Source: Flavobacterium bizetiae
GTDB lineage: Bacteria > Bacteroidota > Bacteroidia > Flavobacteriales > Flavobacteriaceae
DNA length: 64,000 nucleotides
Assembly (NCBI RefSeq): GCF_902804475.1
Contig: NZ_CADCSU010000108.1
Location: forward strand, 1 to 64,000
Direction: 5' to 3'
Part shown: positions 26,949 to 36,810 of the stretch, piece by piece
Layout: each line of letters begins with the position of its first letter
Position numbering within the stretch: the first letter of the stretch is position 1
Notes under the pieces: generated by a model
What the model saw: the letters and a program-made list of their open reading frames with translations, nothing else
What the model was told of the DNA's origin: nothing
Database searches by the model: none
Made by a program: the position numbers and the translations under genes

Positions 26949-28067
26949 CTACATCGTTTTAGCAGAAGCCGCTTTTATATTCTCAACAAACTGATCGAAT
27001 AAATAAGAAGAATCATGCGGTCCAGGACTAGCTTCCGGATGGTATTGTACAGAAAAACAATTCTTATTTTTCATACGCATACCTGCAACAGTTTCGTCAT
27101 TTAAATGCAAATGTGTAATCTCTAAATCAGGATGATTATCCAACGCTTCTTTATTTACAGCAAAACCATGATTTTGAGAAGTAATCTCACCTTTTCCTGT
27201 AATAAGGTTTTTCACTGGGTGATTTATACCCCTGTGACCATTAAACATTTTATAAGTCTGAACACCATTTGCCAAGGCAATTACCTGGTGTCCTAAACAA
27301 ATTCCGAACAAAGGATTATCATTCGCTAAAATTTCTTTTGCTACTTCAATTGCTCCAAAAAGTGGATCCGGATCTCCAGGACCATTTGACAAAAAGTACC
27401 CATCCGGATTAAACTCTGCCAAATCTTTATAAGTTGAATCATAAGGGAAGACTTTAATGTAACAATCTCTCTTTGCAAGGTTTCTTAAGATATTCTTTTT
27501 GATACCAAGATCTAAAGCCGAAATTTTGTAAGTCGCATTTTCATCTCCAAAAAAATAAGGCTCAGTAGTAGAAACTTTTGATGCCAACTCTAAACCTTCC
27601 ATGTTTGGCACATTAGCCAATTCTTTTTTCAAATCTTCAATCGAAGTACCATCTGTACAAATAACAGCATTCATCGCACCATTATCACGAATATAGCTTA
27701 CTAGCGCTCTGGTATCTACATCAGAAATACAGATTAGATTTTGTTTAATAAAATAATCCTCTAAACTTCCTGAAGAATCTTCTCTCGAATAATTAAAACT
27801 AAAGTTTTTACAAACTAATCCTGAAATTTTGATGCTATCTGATTCTATTTCCAAATCGTTAACACCATAATTTCCAATATGAGGATTAGTAGCCACCATA
27901 ATTTGACCAAAATAAGAAGGATCTGTAAAAATCTCCTGGTATCCTGTCATTCCAGTATTAAAACAAACTTCACCGAAAGTTTTACCGCTGATTCCGATAG
28001 ATTTTCCGTGAAAAATAGTTCCATCACTTAGTAATAAAATGGCGCTTTGTCGTGTAGTGTATTTCAT
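26949..28067 (-). CDS. carA: Carbamoyl-phosphate synthase small subunit
   Basis: The glutaminase subunit (372 residues) of carbamoyl-phosphate synthase, for pyrimidine and arginine synthesis. The N-terminal domain shows LLLSDGTIFHGKSIG and the GMTGYQEIFTDPSY motif; the class I glutaminase has the nucleophile in FGICLGHQVIAL and the His/Glu pair in VQYHPEASPGPHD. carB is not adjacent and not in the window. A good promoter (28146-28176) gives a leader of about 70 nt that carries a perfect 12-bp palindrome, a possible regulatory site. The two guanidine-enzyme genes nearby may share the arginine link, but this is inference. Confidence 0.97.
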   Translation of the reverse strand: MKYTTRQSAILLLSDGTIFHGKSIGISGKTFGEVCFNTGMTGYQEIFTDPSYFGQIMVATNPHIGNYGVNDLEIESDSIKISGLVCKNFSFNYSREDSSGSLEDYFIKQNLICISDVDTRALVSYIRDNGAMNAVICTDGTSIEDLKKELANVPNMEGLELASKVSTTEPYFFGDENATYKISALDLGIKKNILRNLAKRDCYIKVFPYDSTYKDLAEFNPDGYFLSNGPGDPDPLFGAIEVAKEILANDNPLFGICLGHQVIALANGVQTYKMFNGHRGINHPVKNLITGKGEITSQNHGFAVNKEALDNHPDLEITHLHLNDETVAGMRMKNKNCFSVQYHPEASPGPHDSSYLFDQFVENIKAASAKTM

Positions 28068-28097
28068 TATTTAATTTGTATTGTTTCTTTTTTAATT

Positions 28098-28109
28098 GTT
28101 TCATGAAAC
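28098..28109. promoter_or_regulatory. 12-bp palindrome in the carA leader
   Basis: GTTTCATGAAAC is a perfect palindrome about 30 bp upstream of the carA start and downstream of the predicted transcription start. It could be an operator or a weak RNA stem. Confidence 0.35.
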
Positions 28110-28145
28110 CTGCGTTGCTGATTTCATTTGTAATTAGATATTTTG

Positions 28146-28176
28146 CAAATTTACTTCTTTAAAAGAGTGCTTCCAA
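28146..28176 (-). promoter_or_regulatory. Bacteroidota-type promoter of carA
   Basis: TTG at 28176-28174, a 20-bp spacer and TAAATTTG at 28153-28146 on the minus strand. Confidence 0.65.
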
Positions 28177-28256
28177 GATTTTTTAAAAATTTCATTCATA
28201 AAATTAAAACCTACGTTTTAAAATAAGTTACATTTTAAACTATTTTAAAAAAATCC

Positions 28257-28292
28257 AAAAAAAAAGGATAAACTAAAAATTAGCTTATCCTT
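28257..28292 (-). terminator. Intrinsic terminator at the end of the ribosomal operon
   Basis: A 13-bp stem (AAGGATAAGCTAA with TTAGTTTATCCTT, one G-U pair) lies about 28 nt after the rplQ stop and is followed by a long T-run on the minus strand. It ends the rplC-to-rplQ transcription unit. Confidence 0.9.
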
Positions 28293-28320
28293 GATTTCTA
28301 TAGAATCATTACTTTCATAA

Positions 28321-28812
28321 TTATTCAGAAGCTTCAGTAGTCGATTCTGATTCAGCAGCTGGAGCTTCAGAAGTAGTCTCCTCAGCTTTTTTTGCTTTAC
28401 CACCACGACGGCTTTTAGCTTTTTTAACTTCTTTTTTACCTCCATTGTAAAGTTCATTGAAATCTACAAGTTCGATCATTGCCATATCAGCATTATCTCC
28501 CAAACGATTTCCAACTTTAATGATACGAGTGTATCCACCTGGACGGTCTCCAACTTTAGCAGCTACGTCTCTGAATAAATCAGTTACCGCATATTTACTA
28601 CGTAAGTAAGCAAAAACAATACGACGATTGTGAGTCGTATCTTCTTTTGATTTTGTGATTAAAGGCTCAACGAATTGTTTAAGCGCTTTAGCTTTAGCAA
28701 CAGTAGTGTTAATACGTTTGTGCTCAATAAGAGAACAAGCCATATTAGCTAGCATAGCTTTTCTATGTCCAGTCTGTCTGCTTAAGTGATTGAATTTTTT
28801 TCCGTGTCTCAT
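28321..28812 (-). CDS. rplQ: 50S ribosomal protein L17
   Basis: The last gene of the alpha part of the operon. The N-terminus [20 protein letters not shown] is the L17 signature. At 163 residues it is longer than the roughly 120-residue E. coli protein, with a C-terminal tail rich in Lys and then in Glu, Ala, Ser and Thr (after [11 protein letters not shown]), a common feature of Bacteroidota L17. A small hairpin lies in the 36-bp gap to rpoA. The overlapping 70-residue frame at 28245-28457 is a shadow. Confidence 0.98.
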   Translation of the reverse strand: MRHGKKFNHLSRQTGHRKAMLANMACSLIEHKRINTTVAKAKALKQFVEPLITKSKEDTTHNRRIVFAYLRSKYAVTDLFRDVAAKVGDRPGGYTRIIKVGNRLGDNADMAMIELVDFNELYNGGKKEVKKAKSRRGGKAKKAEETTSEAPAAESESTTEASE

Positions 28813-28828
28813 TGCTATTTTAAATTTA

Positions 28829-28846
28829 ATCCCGCAAGCGGGATTG
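28829..28846. repeat. Small GC-rich hairpin between rpoA and rplQ
   Basis: AATCCCG and CGGGATT flank CAAG, a 7-bp perfect stem in the 36-bp spacer. It has no T-run. It is the only G/C-rich stretch in the surroundings and could affect RNA processing or translation of rplQ. Confidence 0.4.
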
Positions 28847-28848
28847 AA

Positions 28849-29841
28849 TTATTCTTTATCTAATTTGTATTTAGCTAAGTCCATTCCGAAAGTTAAATTC
28901 TTAACAGCTACAAGTTCATCTAGCTCAGTTAAAGATTTTTTACCAAAATTACGGAATTTCATTAGGTCATTTTTATTGAACGATACTAAATCACCAAGTG
29001 TATCAACTTCAGCCGCTTTCAAGCAATTTAATGCTCTCACAGATAAATCCATATCAACAAGCTTAGTTTTAAGCAATTGTCTCATATGCAATGACTCTTC
29101 ATCATACGATTCTGTTTGTGCAATTTCGTCAGCCTCGAGTGTAATTCTTTCGTCAGAAAATAACATGAAGTGGTGAATTAAAACTTTAGCAGCTTCAGTA
29201 AGAGCATCTTTTGGATTAATAGATCCATCAGTTTTGATTTCAAAAACTAATTTTTCGTAATCTGTTTTTTGCTCAACACGAAAGTTTTCAATTGCGTATT
29301 TTACATTTTTTACCGGAGTAAAAATAGAGTCTGTAAAAATAGTACCAATTGCAGCGTTCTGTTTTTTGTTCTCCTCAGCAGGAACATATCCTCTACCTTT
29401 TTCGATTGTTAAATCGAAGTTCAATTTGATTTTAGAATCTAAATTACAGATAACAAGGTCTGGGTTCAGAACTTGGAAACCTGAAATAAATTTTTGAAAA
29501 TCACCTGCTGTTAATTGATCTTTACCAGAAACAGAAATTGTAACTGCTTCATTATCGATATCTTCAATTTGACGTTTAAAACGTACTTGTTTTAGATTAA
29601 GAATAATTTCGGTAACATCTTCAACAACACCTGAAATAGTAGAAAACTCATGATCTACACCTTCGATACGAACAGATGTAATTGCATAACCTTCTAATGC
29701 TGAAAGCAAAACTCTTCTAAGTGCATTACCAACTGTCAATCCATAACCAGGTTCTAAAGGTCTAAATTCGAATTTACCTTCAAAATCGGTTGAATCGATC
29801 ATGATAACTTTATCGGGCTTTTGAAAATTAAATATTGCCAT
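28849..29841 (-). CDS. rpoA: RNA polymerase alpha subunit
   Basis: A 330-residue alpha subunit. The N-terminal assembly domain has [28 protein letters not shown]; the C-terminal domain has [21 protein letters not shown] and the [18 protein letters not shown] helix-hairpin segment. It has the usual place between rpsD and rplQ. Bacterial alpha dimers nucleate core RNA polymerase assembly and contact regulators via the C-terminal domain. Confidence 0.99.
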   Translation of the reverse strand: MAIFNFQKPDKVIMIDSTDFEGKFEFRPLEPGYGLTVGNALRRVLLSALEGYAITSVRIEGVDHEFSTISGVVEDVTEIILNLKQVRFKRQIEDIDNEAVTISVSGKDQLTAGDFQKFISGFQVLNPDLVICNLDSKIKLNFDLTIEKGRGYVPAEENKKQNAAIGTIFTDSIFTPVKNVKYAIENFRVEQKTDYEKLVFEIKTDGSINPKDALTEAAKVLIHHFMLFSDERITLEADEIAQTESYDEESLHMRQLLKTKLVDMDLSVRALNCLKAAEVDTLGDLVSFNKNDLMKFRNFGKKSLTELDELVAVKNLTFGMDLAKYKLDKE

Positions 29842-29862
29842 AAATTTCGACTAAGTCAATTA

Positions 29863-30468
29863 TTATTTGTTGTACAACTCTACGATTAATTGTTCTTTAA
29901 TGTTTTCTGGAATTTGAAGTCTTGCAGGTACAGAAACGAAAGTTCCTTCTTTAAGATCATTGTTCCAAGTAATCCATTCATAAACATGACTTGAATTTGA
30001 TAAAGAACGTTCGATAGCTTCTAAAGATTTAGATTTTTCACGAACTGCAACTTTATCACCAGGCTTAAGGTGGTAAGAAGCGATATTTACAACTTCACCA
30101 TTTACAGTAACGTGTCTGTGAGAAACTAATTGTCTAGCACCTCTTCTAGAAGGAGCGATACCCATTCTAAAAACAACGTTATCTAATCTTGCTTCACATA
30201 ATTGTAAAAGAACTTCACCAGTAACACCTTTAGTAGCTGATGCTTTTTTGAATAAATTTCTGAATTGTTTTTCTAAAATTCCGTAAGAATATTTAGCTTT
30301 TTGCTTTTCCATTAACTGAACAGCGTACTCAGATTTTTTTCCTCTTTTTTTAGCCATCCCGTGTTGTCCAGGTGGGTAATTTCTTTTTTCGAAAGATTTA
30401 TCATCTCCGAAGATTGCTTCGCCAAATTTACGAGCAATTCTAGTTTTTGGACCAGTATATCTTGCCAT
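29863..30468 (-). CDS. rpsD: 30S ribosomal protein S4
   Basis: The primary 16S rRNA-binding protein S4, 201 residues, with N-terminal [20 protein letters not shown], the ERKNYPPG-type segment ([10 protein letters not shown]) and the S4 RNA-binding domain [14 protein letters not shown]. It has no zinc-binding cysteines, so it is the C-minus form. A 95-bp gap to rpsK with a long hairpin precedes it; in other bacteria S4 regulates its own operon. Confidence 0.99.
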   Translation of the reverse strand: MARYTGPKTRIARKFGEAIFGDDKSFEKRNYPPGQHGMAKKRGKKSEYAVQLMEKQKAKYSYGILEKQFRNLFKKASATKGVTGEVLLQLCEARLDNVVFRMGIAPSRRGARQLVSHRHVTVNGEVVNIASYHLKPGDKVAVREKSKSLEAIERSLSNSSHVYEWITWNNDLKEGTFVSVPARLQIPENIKEQLIVELYNK

Positions 30469-30486
30469 TTCTAAAAAATTAAATTT

Positions 30487-30540
30487 AAGGTAGAGATTAT
30501 GAATTCAGGTCAAATCCTTCGATAATCTATATTCTACCTT
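30487..30540 (-). promoter_or_regulatory. Imperfect long hairpin in the rpsK-rpsD gap, possible S4 leader
   Basis: Arms AAGGTAGA/TCTACCTT (30487-30494 with 30533-30540) and GATTAT/ATAATC (30495-30500 with 30522-30527) pair across a 5-nt bulge. The loop of about 21 nt has further pairing (AGG/CCT). It precedes rpsD by about 20 nt in the transcript and may be an autoregulatory element. Confidence 0.45.
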
Positions 30541-30563
30541 GTTTATACTATAAATAAATAAAA

Positions 30564-30947
30564 TTAAACTCTACGTCTTTTTGGAGGACGACATCCGTTG
30601 TGAGGCATTGGAGTAACATCGATAATCTCTGTAACTTCAATTCCACCGTTATGAATAGAACGGATAGCAGACTCACGTCCGTTTCCTGGTCCTTTTACAT
30701 AAACTTTCACTTTTTTAAGTCCAGCCTCAAGAGCTACTTTACTACAATCTTCTGCTGCCATTTGGGCTGCGTATGGAGTATTCTTTTTAGAACCTCTGAA
30801 ACCCATTTTACCAGCTGAAGACCAAGAAATAACTTCACCTTTTTTGTTTGTCAAAGAAATGATGATGTTATTGAAGGTAGCAGAAATATGAGCTTCTCCC
30901 GTTGATTCAACGATAACTTTACGTTTTTTTGCAGTTGCTTTAGCCAT
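30564..30947 (-). CDS. rpsK: 30S ribosomal protein S11
   Basis: S11, 127 residues, part of the platform of the small subunit. [38 protein letters not shown] and the C-terminal [17 protein letters not shown] are diagnostic. It follows rpsM by 8 bp in the alpha part of the operon. Confidence 0.99.
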   Translation of the reverse strand: MAKATAKKRKVIVESTGEAHISATFNNIIISLTNKKGEVISWSSAGKMGFRGSKKNTPYAAQMAAEDCSKVALEAGLKKVKVYVKGPGNGRESAIRSIHNGGIEVTEIIDVTPMPHNGCRPPKRRRV

Positions 30948-30955
30948 ATTACTTA

Positions 30956-31330
30956 TTATTTAGTTGCTTTTTTCTTGTTAGCAACAGTTTTTCTTTTACC
31001 TTTTCTTGTTCTAGAGTTGTTTTTAGTTCTTTGTCCTCTTAACGGAAGACCAGATCTATGACGAATACCTCTGTAACAACCAATATCCATCAAACGTTTG
31101 ATGTTTAAAGAAACTTCAGAACGTAATTCTCCTTCAATTTTGTAAAATGAAACAGCATCACGAATCGCTCCGATCTCATCATCATTCCAATCTTGAACTT
31201 TTTTGTCTTGGCTAACTTGAGCTTTTTCTAAAATCTCAATAGCTCTACTTCTTCCTAATCCAAAGATATAGGTAAGTGCTATAACACCTCTTTTATTTTT
31301 TGGGATATCTACCCCTGCTATTCTTGCCAT
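30956..31330 (-). CDS. rpsM: 30S ribosomal protein S13
   Basis: S13, 124 residues, of the small-subunit head. The N-terminus [20 protein letters not shown], the HhH region [13 protein letters not shown] and the C-terminal [19 protein letters not shown] are typical. It directly follows rpmJ (2 bp gap). Confidence 0.99.
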   Translation of the reverse strand: MARIAGVDIPKNKRGVIALTYIFGLGRSRAIEILEKAQVSQDKKVQDWNDDEIGAIRDAVSFYKIEGELRSEVSLNIKRLMDIGCYRGIRHRSGLPLRGQRTKNNSRTRKGKRKTVANKKKATK

Positions 31331-31332
31331 AA

Positions 31333-31449
31333 TTATCCTTGTCTTTGTTTAAATCTAGGATTCTTTTTGTTTATTACGTACAATCTCCCTTTTCTACGCA
31401 CAATGATGCACTCGGGACTTCTCTTTTTTACTGATGCTCTAACTTTCAT
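31333..31449 (-). CDS. rpmJ: 50S ribosomal protein L36
   Basis: This short gene translates to 38 residues starting [20 protein letters not shown] and ending NPRFKQRQG, then TAA. It is L36 of the large subunit. Only one Cys is present, so the CxxC...C/H zinc site of other L36 proteins is lost (C-minus type). It lies between infA (12 bp) and rpsM (2 bp), the conserved position. Confidence 0.97.
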   Translation of the reverse strand: MKVRASVKKRSPECIIVRRKGRLYVINKKNPRFKQRQG

Positions 31450-31461
31450 AGTGAATATCCT

Positions 31462-31677
31462 TTAATATCGATAAGTAATTCTTGCTTTTGACAAATCATA
31501 AGGACTCATTTCTAGTTTCACTTTATCACCAGGTAATAACTTGATGTAATGCATACGCATTTTACCAGAAATATGAGCAATTACAATATGTCCATTTTCT
31601 AACTCTACACGGAACATCGCATTTGACAATGCTTCGATGATTGATCCGTCTTGTTCTATTGCTGATTGTTTTGCCAT
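31462..31677 (-). CDS. infA: Translation initiation factor IF-1
   Basis: IF-1, 71 residues, single OB-fold: [23 protein letters not shown] begins it in part and [23 protein letters not shown] follows. It binds the A site of the 30S subunit during initiation. It follows secY by 7 bp; no methionine aminopeptidase gene lies between them, unlike in many other bacteria. Confidence 0.98.
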   Translation of the reverse strand: MAKQSAIEQDGSIIEALSNAMFRVELENGHIVIAHISGKMRMHYIKLLPGDKVKLEMSPYDLSKARITYRY

Positions 31678-31684
31678 ATAAAAA

Positions 31685-33031
31685 TTAAGCTACTGCTTTT
31701 CTATTTTTACCAGTCTTCATTAAACCATCATAATGTTTGTTTAACAAGTATGAGTTGATTTGTTGAATAGTATCTATTGCAACCCCAACCATAATTATTA
31801 ACGAGGTACCTCCAAAAAACATTGCCCAAGATTGTTGTACATCCATAATACTTACAACAATAGCTGGGAACACAGCAATCAAAGCAAGGAATAAAGATCC
31901 TGGGAAAGTTATTAAAGACATCACTTTATCTAGAAATTCTGAAGTTTCAGCTCCTGGACGAACGCCCGGAATAAAACCACCACTTCTTTTTAAATCGTCA
32001 GCCATTTTGTTTGTAGGAACTGTAATCGCAGTATAGAAAAATGTAAATACAATAATTAAAGTTGCAAATACAAAGTTATACCAAAATCCGAACATATTAC
32101 TAAATGCACCAACAATAGATTGCGATGTGTCTGATTTAGACAATCCAGCTACAGCTGCAGGTATAAACATAATTGCCTGAGCAAAGATGATAGGCATAAC
32201 CCCAGAAGCATTAAGCTTAAGAGGAATCCATTGTCTATTACCACCTGCCAAATCTTGTTCGTAATCCCCGCTTGTAGTACGACGAGCGTATTGAACAGGA
32301 ATTCTACGTACTGCCATTGTAAGCAATACACAAGAAATGATCACTAATAACCAAACAATAATTTCAATAACTAACAACATTGGACCACCATTGTTATTGG
32401 TAACTCTGGTTGTAAACTCTTGGATAAAAGCTTGCGGTAAACGCGCCAAAATACCAACCATAATCAATAATGAAATTCCATTTCCAATACCTTTATCTGT
32501 AATTTTTTCTCCAAGCCACATAGCAAAAATAGTACCAGTAACTAAGATAATAACAGAAGAGAACAAAAATTCAGGTGAATTAAAGCCTAGTAAGAATGCA
32601 CTACCAGGTAACGTTCTGTATAAATTGTAGATATAAGTTGGACCTTGAACCAGTGTAATAGCTATAGTCAACCAACGAGTGATTTGATTAATCTTTTTTC
32701 TACCACTCTCTCCATCGTTTTGAAGTTTTTGCAAATAAGGAATCGCAATTCCCATTAACTGAACAACAATAGATGCAGAAATATAAGGCATAATTCCTAA
32801 AGCAAAAACTGAAGCTTTAGAGAAAGCACCTCCTGTAAACATGTCTAGGATAGATCCTAAACCATTTTTAGTTTGTCCCGCTAAACCTGTTAATTGAGTT
32901 GCATCAATTCCAGGTAGCGTTACGTGTGCACCAAAACGATATACTAAAAGCAATCCTAATGTAATTAAGATTCTGTTTTTCAGTTCTTCGATTTTCCAAA
33001 CATTACTTATTGATTCAATAAATTTCTTCAT
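31685..33031 (-). CDS. secY: Preprotein translocase subunit SecY
   Basis: The 448-residue central channel of the Sec translocon with ten membrane segments. [36 protein letters not shown], the plug/TM2 region and the C-terminal [17 protein letters not shown] segment are conserved. It lies between rplO and infA, the normal place in the spc part of the operon. Confidence 0.98.
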   Translation of the reverse strand: MKKFIESISNVWKIEELKNRILITLGLLLVYRFGAHVTLPGIDATQLTGLAGQTKNGLGSILDMFTGGAFSKASVFALGIMPYISASIVVQLMGIAIPYLQKLQNDGESGRKKINQITRWLTIAITLVQGPTYIYNLYRTLPGSAFLLGFNSPEFLFSSVIILVTGTIFAMWLGEKITDKGIGNGISLLIMVGILARLPQAFIQEFTTRVTNNNGGPMLLVIEIIVWLLVIISCVLLTMAVRRIPVQYARRTTSGDYEQDLAGGNRQWIPLKLNASGVMPIIFAQAIMFIPAAVAGLSKSDTSQSIVGAFSNMFGFWYNFVFATLIIVFTFFYTAITVPTNKMADDLKRSGGFIPGVRPGAETSEFLDKVMSLITFPGSLFLALIAVFPAIVVSIMDVQQSWAMFFGGTSLIIMVGVAIDTIQQINSYLLNKHYDGLMKTGKNRKAVA

Positions 33032-33044
33032 CTTAGTAGATAAG

Positions 33045-33497
33045 TTATATAGTTACAGCTTCTCCACCAGCAGCTTCAATAGCAGCTTTTGCAGTAGCAG
33101 TAAATTTGTGGGCAGTTACTTTTAATTTTGCTTTCAATTCTCCTCTACCTAAAATCTTAACGATTTCATTTTTGGTAGCTAGACGATTTGCTACGAAATC
33201 TGTCATTGAAACAGAATCAGTAATCACACCATTGTCTACTAATAATTGAAGCGTATCTAAATTAACACCTTCGTATTCTTTACGATTGATGTTTGTGAAA
33301 CCAAACTTAGGTACACGTCTTTGAAGTGGCATTTGCCCTCCCTCAAAACCAATCTTTTTAGAATAACCAGAACGAGATTTTGCTCCTTTGTGACCTCTTG
33401 CAGAAGTACCACCTTTTCCTGAACCTTCTCCTCTACCTAATCTTTTATTTTGATTGTGTGTTGACCCTTCAGCTGGTTGTAAGTTACTTAAATTCAT
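33045..33497 (-). CDS. rplO: 50S ribosomal protein L15
   Basis: L15, 150 residues, recognised by the basic Gly-rich N-terminus (RLGRGEGSGKGGTSARGHKG, FEGGQMPLQRRVPKFGF). It is encoded between rpmD (11 bp gap) and secY. Confidence 0.99.
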   Translation of the reverse strand: MNLSNLQPAEGSTHNQNKRLGRGEGSGKGGTSARGHKGAKSRSGYSKKIGFEGGQMPLQRRVPKFGFTNINRKEYEGVNLDTLQLLVDNGVITDSVSMTDFVANRLATKNEIVKILGRGELKAKLKVTAHKFTATAKAAIEAAGGEAVTI

Positions 33498-33508
33498 AAC
33501 AGTATTTG

Positions 33509-33691
33509 TTATTTAGCTTCTTCGACAGAAACTAAGTGTTTAACTTTGTTTATCATACCAAGGATAGCAGGATTTGAATCATGCTCTACAACTTGTCCCA
33601 TTTTACGTAGACCTAAAGCTTCCAAACCTCTTTTTTGAGAAAGAGGACAGTTGATTTTGCTTCTTACTTGTTTTACTAATAATTTAGCCAT
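33509..33691 (-). CDS. rpmD: 50S ribosomal protein L30
   Basis: L30, 60 residues, with the [20 protein letters not shown] start and [12 protein letters not shown]. Normal size and place between rpsE and rplO. Confidence 0.98.
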   Translation of the reverse strand: MAKLLVKQVRSKINCPLSQKRGLEALGLRKMGQVVEHDSNPAILGMINKVKHLVSVEEAK

Positions 33692-33703
33692 AATTTCCTT
33701 GAA

Positions 33704-34225
33704 TTAACCTTTAAAAACTTTTTCTAAAGAAACACCTCTTTGTTTTGCAACAGTATGAGCGCTTCTCATTTGTAATAAAGCATCAAAAGTTGCTTTCACT
33801 ACGTTATGAGGATTTGATGATCCTTGAGATTTAGATAATACATCGTGAATACCTACTGATTCAAGAACTGAACGAACAGCTCCACCAGCAATAACTCCTG
33901 TACCATGAGAAGCAGGAATTAAGAATACACGTGCACCACCAAATTTACCTTTTTGTTCGTGAGGAACAGATTGTCCATTCAAAGGAATTTTTACTAAATT
34001 TTTCTTAGCATCTTCTACTGCTTTCGCAATTGCTTCAGAAACGTCTTTAGATTTTCCTAATCCGTGACCAACTACTCCGTTTTCATCACCTACAACTACA
34101 ATAGCAGAAAAACCGAAAGCTCTACCACCTTTTGTAACTTTAGTAACACGATTAACACTTACCAGACGATCTTTAAGTTCAAGACCACTTGGTTTTACCA
34201 ATTCTACATTTTTGTATTTAGACAT
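33704..34225 (-). CDS. rpsE: 30S ribosomal protein S5
   Basis: S5, 173 residues, with the double-stranded RNA-binding N-terminal domain ([39 protein letters not shown]) and the C-terminal [15 protein letters not shown]. Contributes to decoding accuracy and the mRNA entry site. It follows rplR by 6 bp. Confidence 0.99.
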   Translation of the reverse strand: MSKYKNVELVKPSGLELKDRLVSVNRVTKVTKGGRAFGFSAIVVVGDENGVVGHGLGKSKDVSEAIAKAVEDAKKNLVKIPLNGQSVPHEQKGKFGGARVFLIPASHGTGVIAGGAVRSVLESVGIHDVLSKSQGSSNPHNVVKATFDALLQMRSAHTVAKQRGVSLEKVFKG

Positions 34226-34231
34226 AATATA

Positions 34232-34582
34232 TTAGAATTTAAGTCCAGCCGCTCTTGCGCCTTCTGCTAATGATTTAATACGACCGTGATACAAATATCC
34301 ACCTCTATCAAAAGTGATGGTTTCGATCCCAGCTTTTAACGCTTTTTCTGCAACTAATTTTCCAACAGCAGCAGCGATTTCAACGTTAGTACCTTTTCCT
34401 ATTTCTTTTTCTCTTGAAGATGCAGCTAAAATAGTAACTCCATTTACATCATCAATAAGTTGAGCGTAAATTTCTTTGTTACTTCTAAATACAGATAGTC
34501 TTGGGTTAGCAGCAGTACCACTAATCGATTTTCTAATTCTGAATCTAATTCTCTGTCTTCTATCAGATTTTGTTAATGACAT
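34232..34582 (-). CDS. rplR: 50S ribosomal protein L18
   Basis: L18, 116 residues, a 5S rRNA-binding protein: [28 protein letters not shown] and the C-terminal [20 protein letters not shown]. Between rplF (11 bp) and rpsE. Confidence 0.99.
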   Translation of the reverse strand: MSLTKSDRRQRIRFRIRKSISGTAANPRLSVFRSNKEIYAQLIDDVNGVTILAASSREKEIGKGTNVEIAAAVGKLVAEKALKAGIETITFDRGGYLYHGRIKSLAEGARAAGLKF

Positions 34583-34593
34583 AATCTTATTTT

Positions 34594-35136
34594 TTAAGCT
34601 GATTTACCTGCTTTTCTTCTTAATACTTCACCCACAAATTTAACACCTTTTCCTTTGTACGGCTCAGGCTTACGGAAACCTCTGATTTTCGCAGCAACCT
34701 GTCCTAAAAGTTGTTTATCAAATGATGTTAATTTTACGATAGGGTTTTTTCCTTTTTCAGATATTGTTTCTAAAGCTACTTCTGGAGCAATTTCTAAAAC
34801 AATATTGTGAGAATATCCAAGAGCTAAATCTAACTTTTGACCTTGGTTTGAAGCTCTATAACCAACTCCAACTAATTCAAGTTCTTTTGTAAAACCTTCA
34901 GATACACCAACAATCATGTTATTGATTAACGATCTGTATAATCCGTGTTTTGCTCTTTGGTCTTTATGATCAGACGATCTTTCTAATAAAACTTGATCGC
35001 CTTCAACTTTTACAGTAATGTCCGAAAACTCCTGAGTTAGTTGACCTTTTTTTCCTTTTACCGTAATGATACCGTCTTTAACTTCTACAGTTACTCCAGC
35101 AGCAATTACAATTGGGCTTTTACCTATTCTTGACAT
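34594..35136 (-). CDS. rplF: 50S ribosomal protein L6
   Basis: L6, 180 residues with its two-domain repeat: MSRIGKSPI at the start, [20 protein letters not shown] in the middle and the C-terminal [11 protein letters not shown] signature. It follows rpsH by 18 bp. Confidence 0.99.
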   Translation of the reverse strand: MSRIGKSPIVIAAGVTVEVKDGIITVKGKKGQLTQEFSDITVKVEGDQVLLERSSDHKDQRAKHGLYRSLINNMIVGVSEGFTKELELVGVGYRASNQGQKLDLALGYSHNIVLEIAPEVALETISEKGKNPIVKLTSFDKQLLGQVAAKIRGFRKPEPYKGKGVKFVGEVLRRKAGKSA

Positions 35137-35154
35137 CTTATTTAGTCTTTAAAA

Positions 35155-35553
35155 TTAGTATACGTAACAAATTACTTCACCACCTACATTTAATTGTTTC
35201 GCTTGTTTTCCAGTCATAAGACCTTTAGAAGTTGAAACAATTGCAATTCCTAATCCGTTAAGGATTCTTGGTAATTTGGCAGCACCTGCGTATTTACGTA
35301 AACCAGGTTTACTAATTCTTTGGATATCTTTAATTACAGGCTCTTTAGTATCTTTATCGTACTTCAAAGCAATTTTGATTGAACCCTGAACAGAGTTGTC
35401 CTCAAATTTGTAACTCAAGATATAACCTTGATCAAATAAGATCTTAGTTATTTCTTTTTTTAGATTAGAAGCTGGAATTTCAACAACTTTGTGGTTTGCA
35501 GCCACAGCGTTACGAACTCTAGTCAAATAATCTGCAATAGGATCTGTATACAT
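35155..35553 (-). CDS. rpsH: 30S ribosomal protein S8
   Basis: S8, 132 residues from the ATG at 35553 (MYTDPIADYLTRVRNA). A frame opening at 35589 would add twelve non-family residues that lie inside the hairpin at 35578-35601, so it is rejected. The C-terminal ISTSKGLMTGKQAKQ is conserved. In E. coli S8 controls the spc operon; here a strong GC hairpin sits in the 104-bp gap directly upstream of its start. Confidence 0.98.
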   Translation of the reverse strand: MYTDPIADYLTRVRNAVAANHKVVEIPASNLKKEITKILFDQGYILSYKFEDNSVQGSIKIALKYDKDTKEPVIKDIQRISKPGLRKYAGAAKLPRILNGLGIAIVSTSKGLMTGKQAKQLNVGGEVICYVY

Positions 35554-35577
35554 ATGTATTTGATTGCGATTATGGTT

Positions 35578-35601
35578 TTCGGGAGGCACCCGCCTCCCGA
35601 A
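35578..35601 (-). promoter_or_regulatory. GC-rich perfect hairpin upstream of rpsH
   Basis: TTCGGGAGGC and GCCTCCCGAA pair perfectly (10 bp) around a 4-nt loop, 24 nt before the rpsH start. It stands out in an AT-rich operon and has no T-run. It may control rpsH translation or RNA processing. Confidence 0.5.
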
Positions 35602-35657
35602 CCTTTAATCAATTAAAATTATTTTTTGGTTTGCAAAAGTAATAACTTATTGCGAGA

Positions 35658-35927
35658 TTACCAAGACGCCTTTTTAACTCCAGGAATTAACCCATTATTA
35701 GCCATCTCACGGAAAGTTACACGTGAAATACCAAATTGACGGATATAACCTCTTGGTCTACCTGTTAATTTACAACGATTGTGTAAACGAACTGGTGAAG
35801 CATTTTTAGGTAATTTTTGTAAGCCTTCATAATCTCCAGCTTCTAATAAAGCTTTTCTTTTTTCAGCGTACTTAGCTACCGTTTTCTCTCTTTTCACCTC
35901 ACGGGCTTTCATTGATTCTTTAGCCAT
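35658..35927 (-). CDS. rpsN: 30S ribosomal protein S14
   Basis: S14, 89 residues, the long zinc-free form (ends [20 protein letters not shown] and KKASW), lacking the CxxC zinc site of the short type. It is 3 bp after rplE. A 104-bp gap follows before rpsH. Confidence 0.99.
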   Translation of the reverse strand: MAKESMKAREVKREKTVAKYAEKRKALLEAGDYEGLQKLPKNASPVRLHNRCKLTGRPRGYIRQFGISRVTFREMANNGLIPGVKKASW

Positions 35928-35930
35928 GTC

Positions 35931-36482
35931 TTAATTCTTTTTAAAAGGTAATCCTAATTCAGCCAATAATGACTTTGCTTCCTTGTCTGTTTTTGCAGTA
36001 GTAACAAATGTAATATCCATTCCTGAAATTTTGTTTACTTTGTCAATATCAATTTCCGGGAAAATGATTTGCTCCAAAACTCCAAGGTTGTAATTACCTC
36101 TTCCGTCAAAACCAGTAGCTTTGATACCACTAAAATCTCTAACGCGTGGTAAAGCAGAAGTAATAAGTCTATCTAAAAACTCATACATTCTCTCTCCACG
36201 TAAAGTAACTTTTGCTCCAATAGGCATACCTTTTCTCAATTTGAATGACGCAACGTCTTTCTTTGAAATTGTAGATACTGCTTTTTGTCCAGTGATCTTT
36301 GTTAACTCATCAACTGCATAGTCAATAAGTTTTTTATCAGATACAGCTGCACCAACTCCACGGCTCAAAACGATTTTTTCAAGTTTTGGAACTTGCATCA
36401 CGTTTGTATATCCGAATTCTTCTTTAAGAGCAGAGATTACTCTACTCTTATATTCTTCTTTTAGTCTAGGTGTATATGCCAT
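35931..36482 (-). CDS. rplE: 50S ribosomal protein L5
   Basis: L5, 183 residues, binds 5S r[39 protein letters not shown] and the C-terminal [20 protein letters not shown]. Between rplX (2 bp) and rpsN (3 bp). Confidence 0.99.
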   Translation of the reverse strand: MAYTPRLKEEYKSRVISALKEEFGYTNVMQVPKLEKIVLSRGVGAAVSDKKLIDYAVDELTKITGQKAVSTISKKDVASFKLRKGMPIGAKVTLRGERMYEFLDRLITSALPRVRDFSGIKATGFDGRGNYNLGVLEQIIFPEIDIDKVNKISGMDITFVTTAKTDKEAKSLLAELGLPFKKN

Positions 36483-36484
36483 TA

Positions 36485-36799
36485 CTATAGTACTTGATTA
36501 GATTTTTTTGAAAATCTTACTTTCTTATCTCCTTCTACTCTAATACCAACTCTAGTTGTTTCCTTAGTTTTAGGATCAATTAGTGAAATGTTAGATATTT
36601 GTATAGAAGCTTCTTTCTTAACGATACCACCTTGAGGGTTTTTAGCACTTGGTTTTGTATGTTTCGAAACCATGTTTACACCTTCAACTATCGCTTTATT
36701 TTTCTCACGGTAAACACGTAAAACTTTACCTTCAGCACCTTTATGGTCTCCAGCAATAACTCTTACGATATCTCCTGATTTTATTTTTAGCTTTATCAT
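36485..36799 (-). CDS. rplX: 50S ribosomal protein L24
   Basis: L24, 104 residues with a KOW motif ([20 protein letters not shown]) and [19 protein letters not shown]. Early assembly protein of the large subunit. Confidence 0.99.
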   Translation of the reverse strand: MIKLKIKSGDIVRVIAGDHKGAEGKVLRVYREKNKAIVEGVNMVSKHTKPSAKNPQGGIVKKEASIQISNISLIDPKTKETTRVGIRVEGDKKVRFSKKSNQVL

Positions 36800-36810
36800 C
36801 TTAAAACGAA

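Noticed and set aside
28245..28457. A 70-residue Lys-rich reading frame overlapping rplQ
   Set aside because: It lies in another frame of rplQ and runs into the terminator; its composition only reflects the A-rich rplQ tail.
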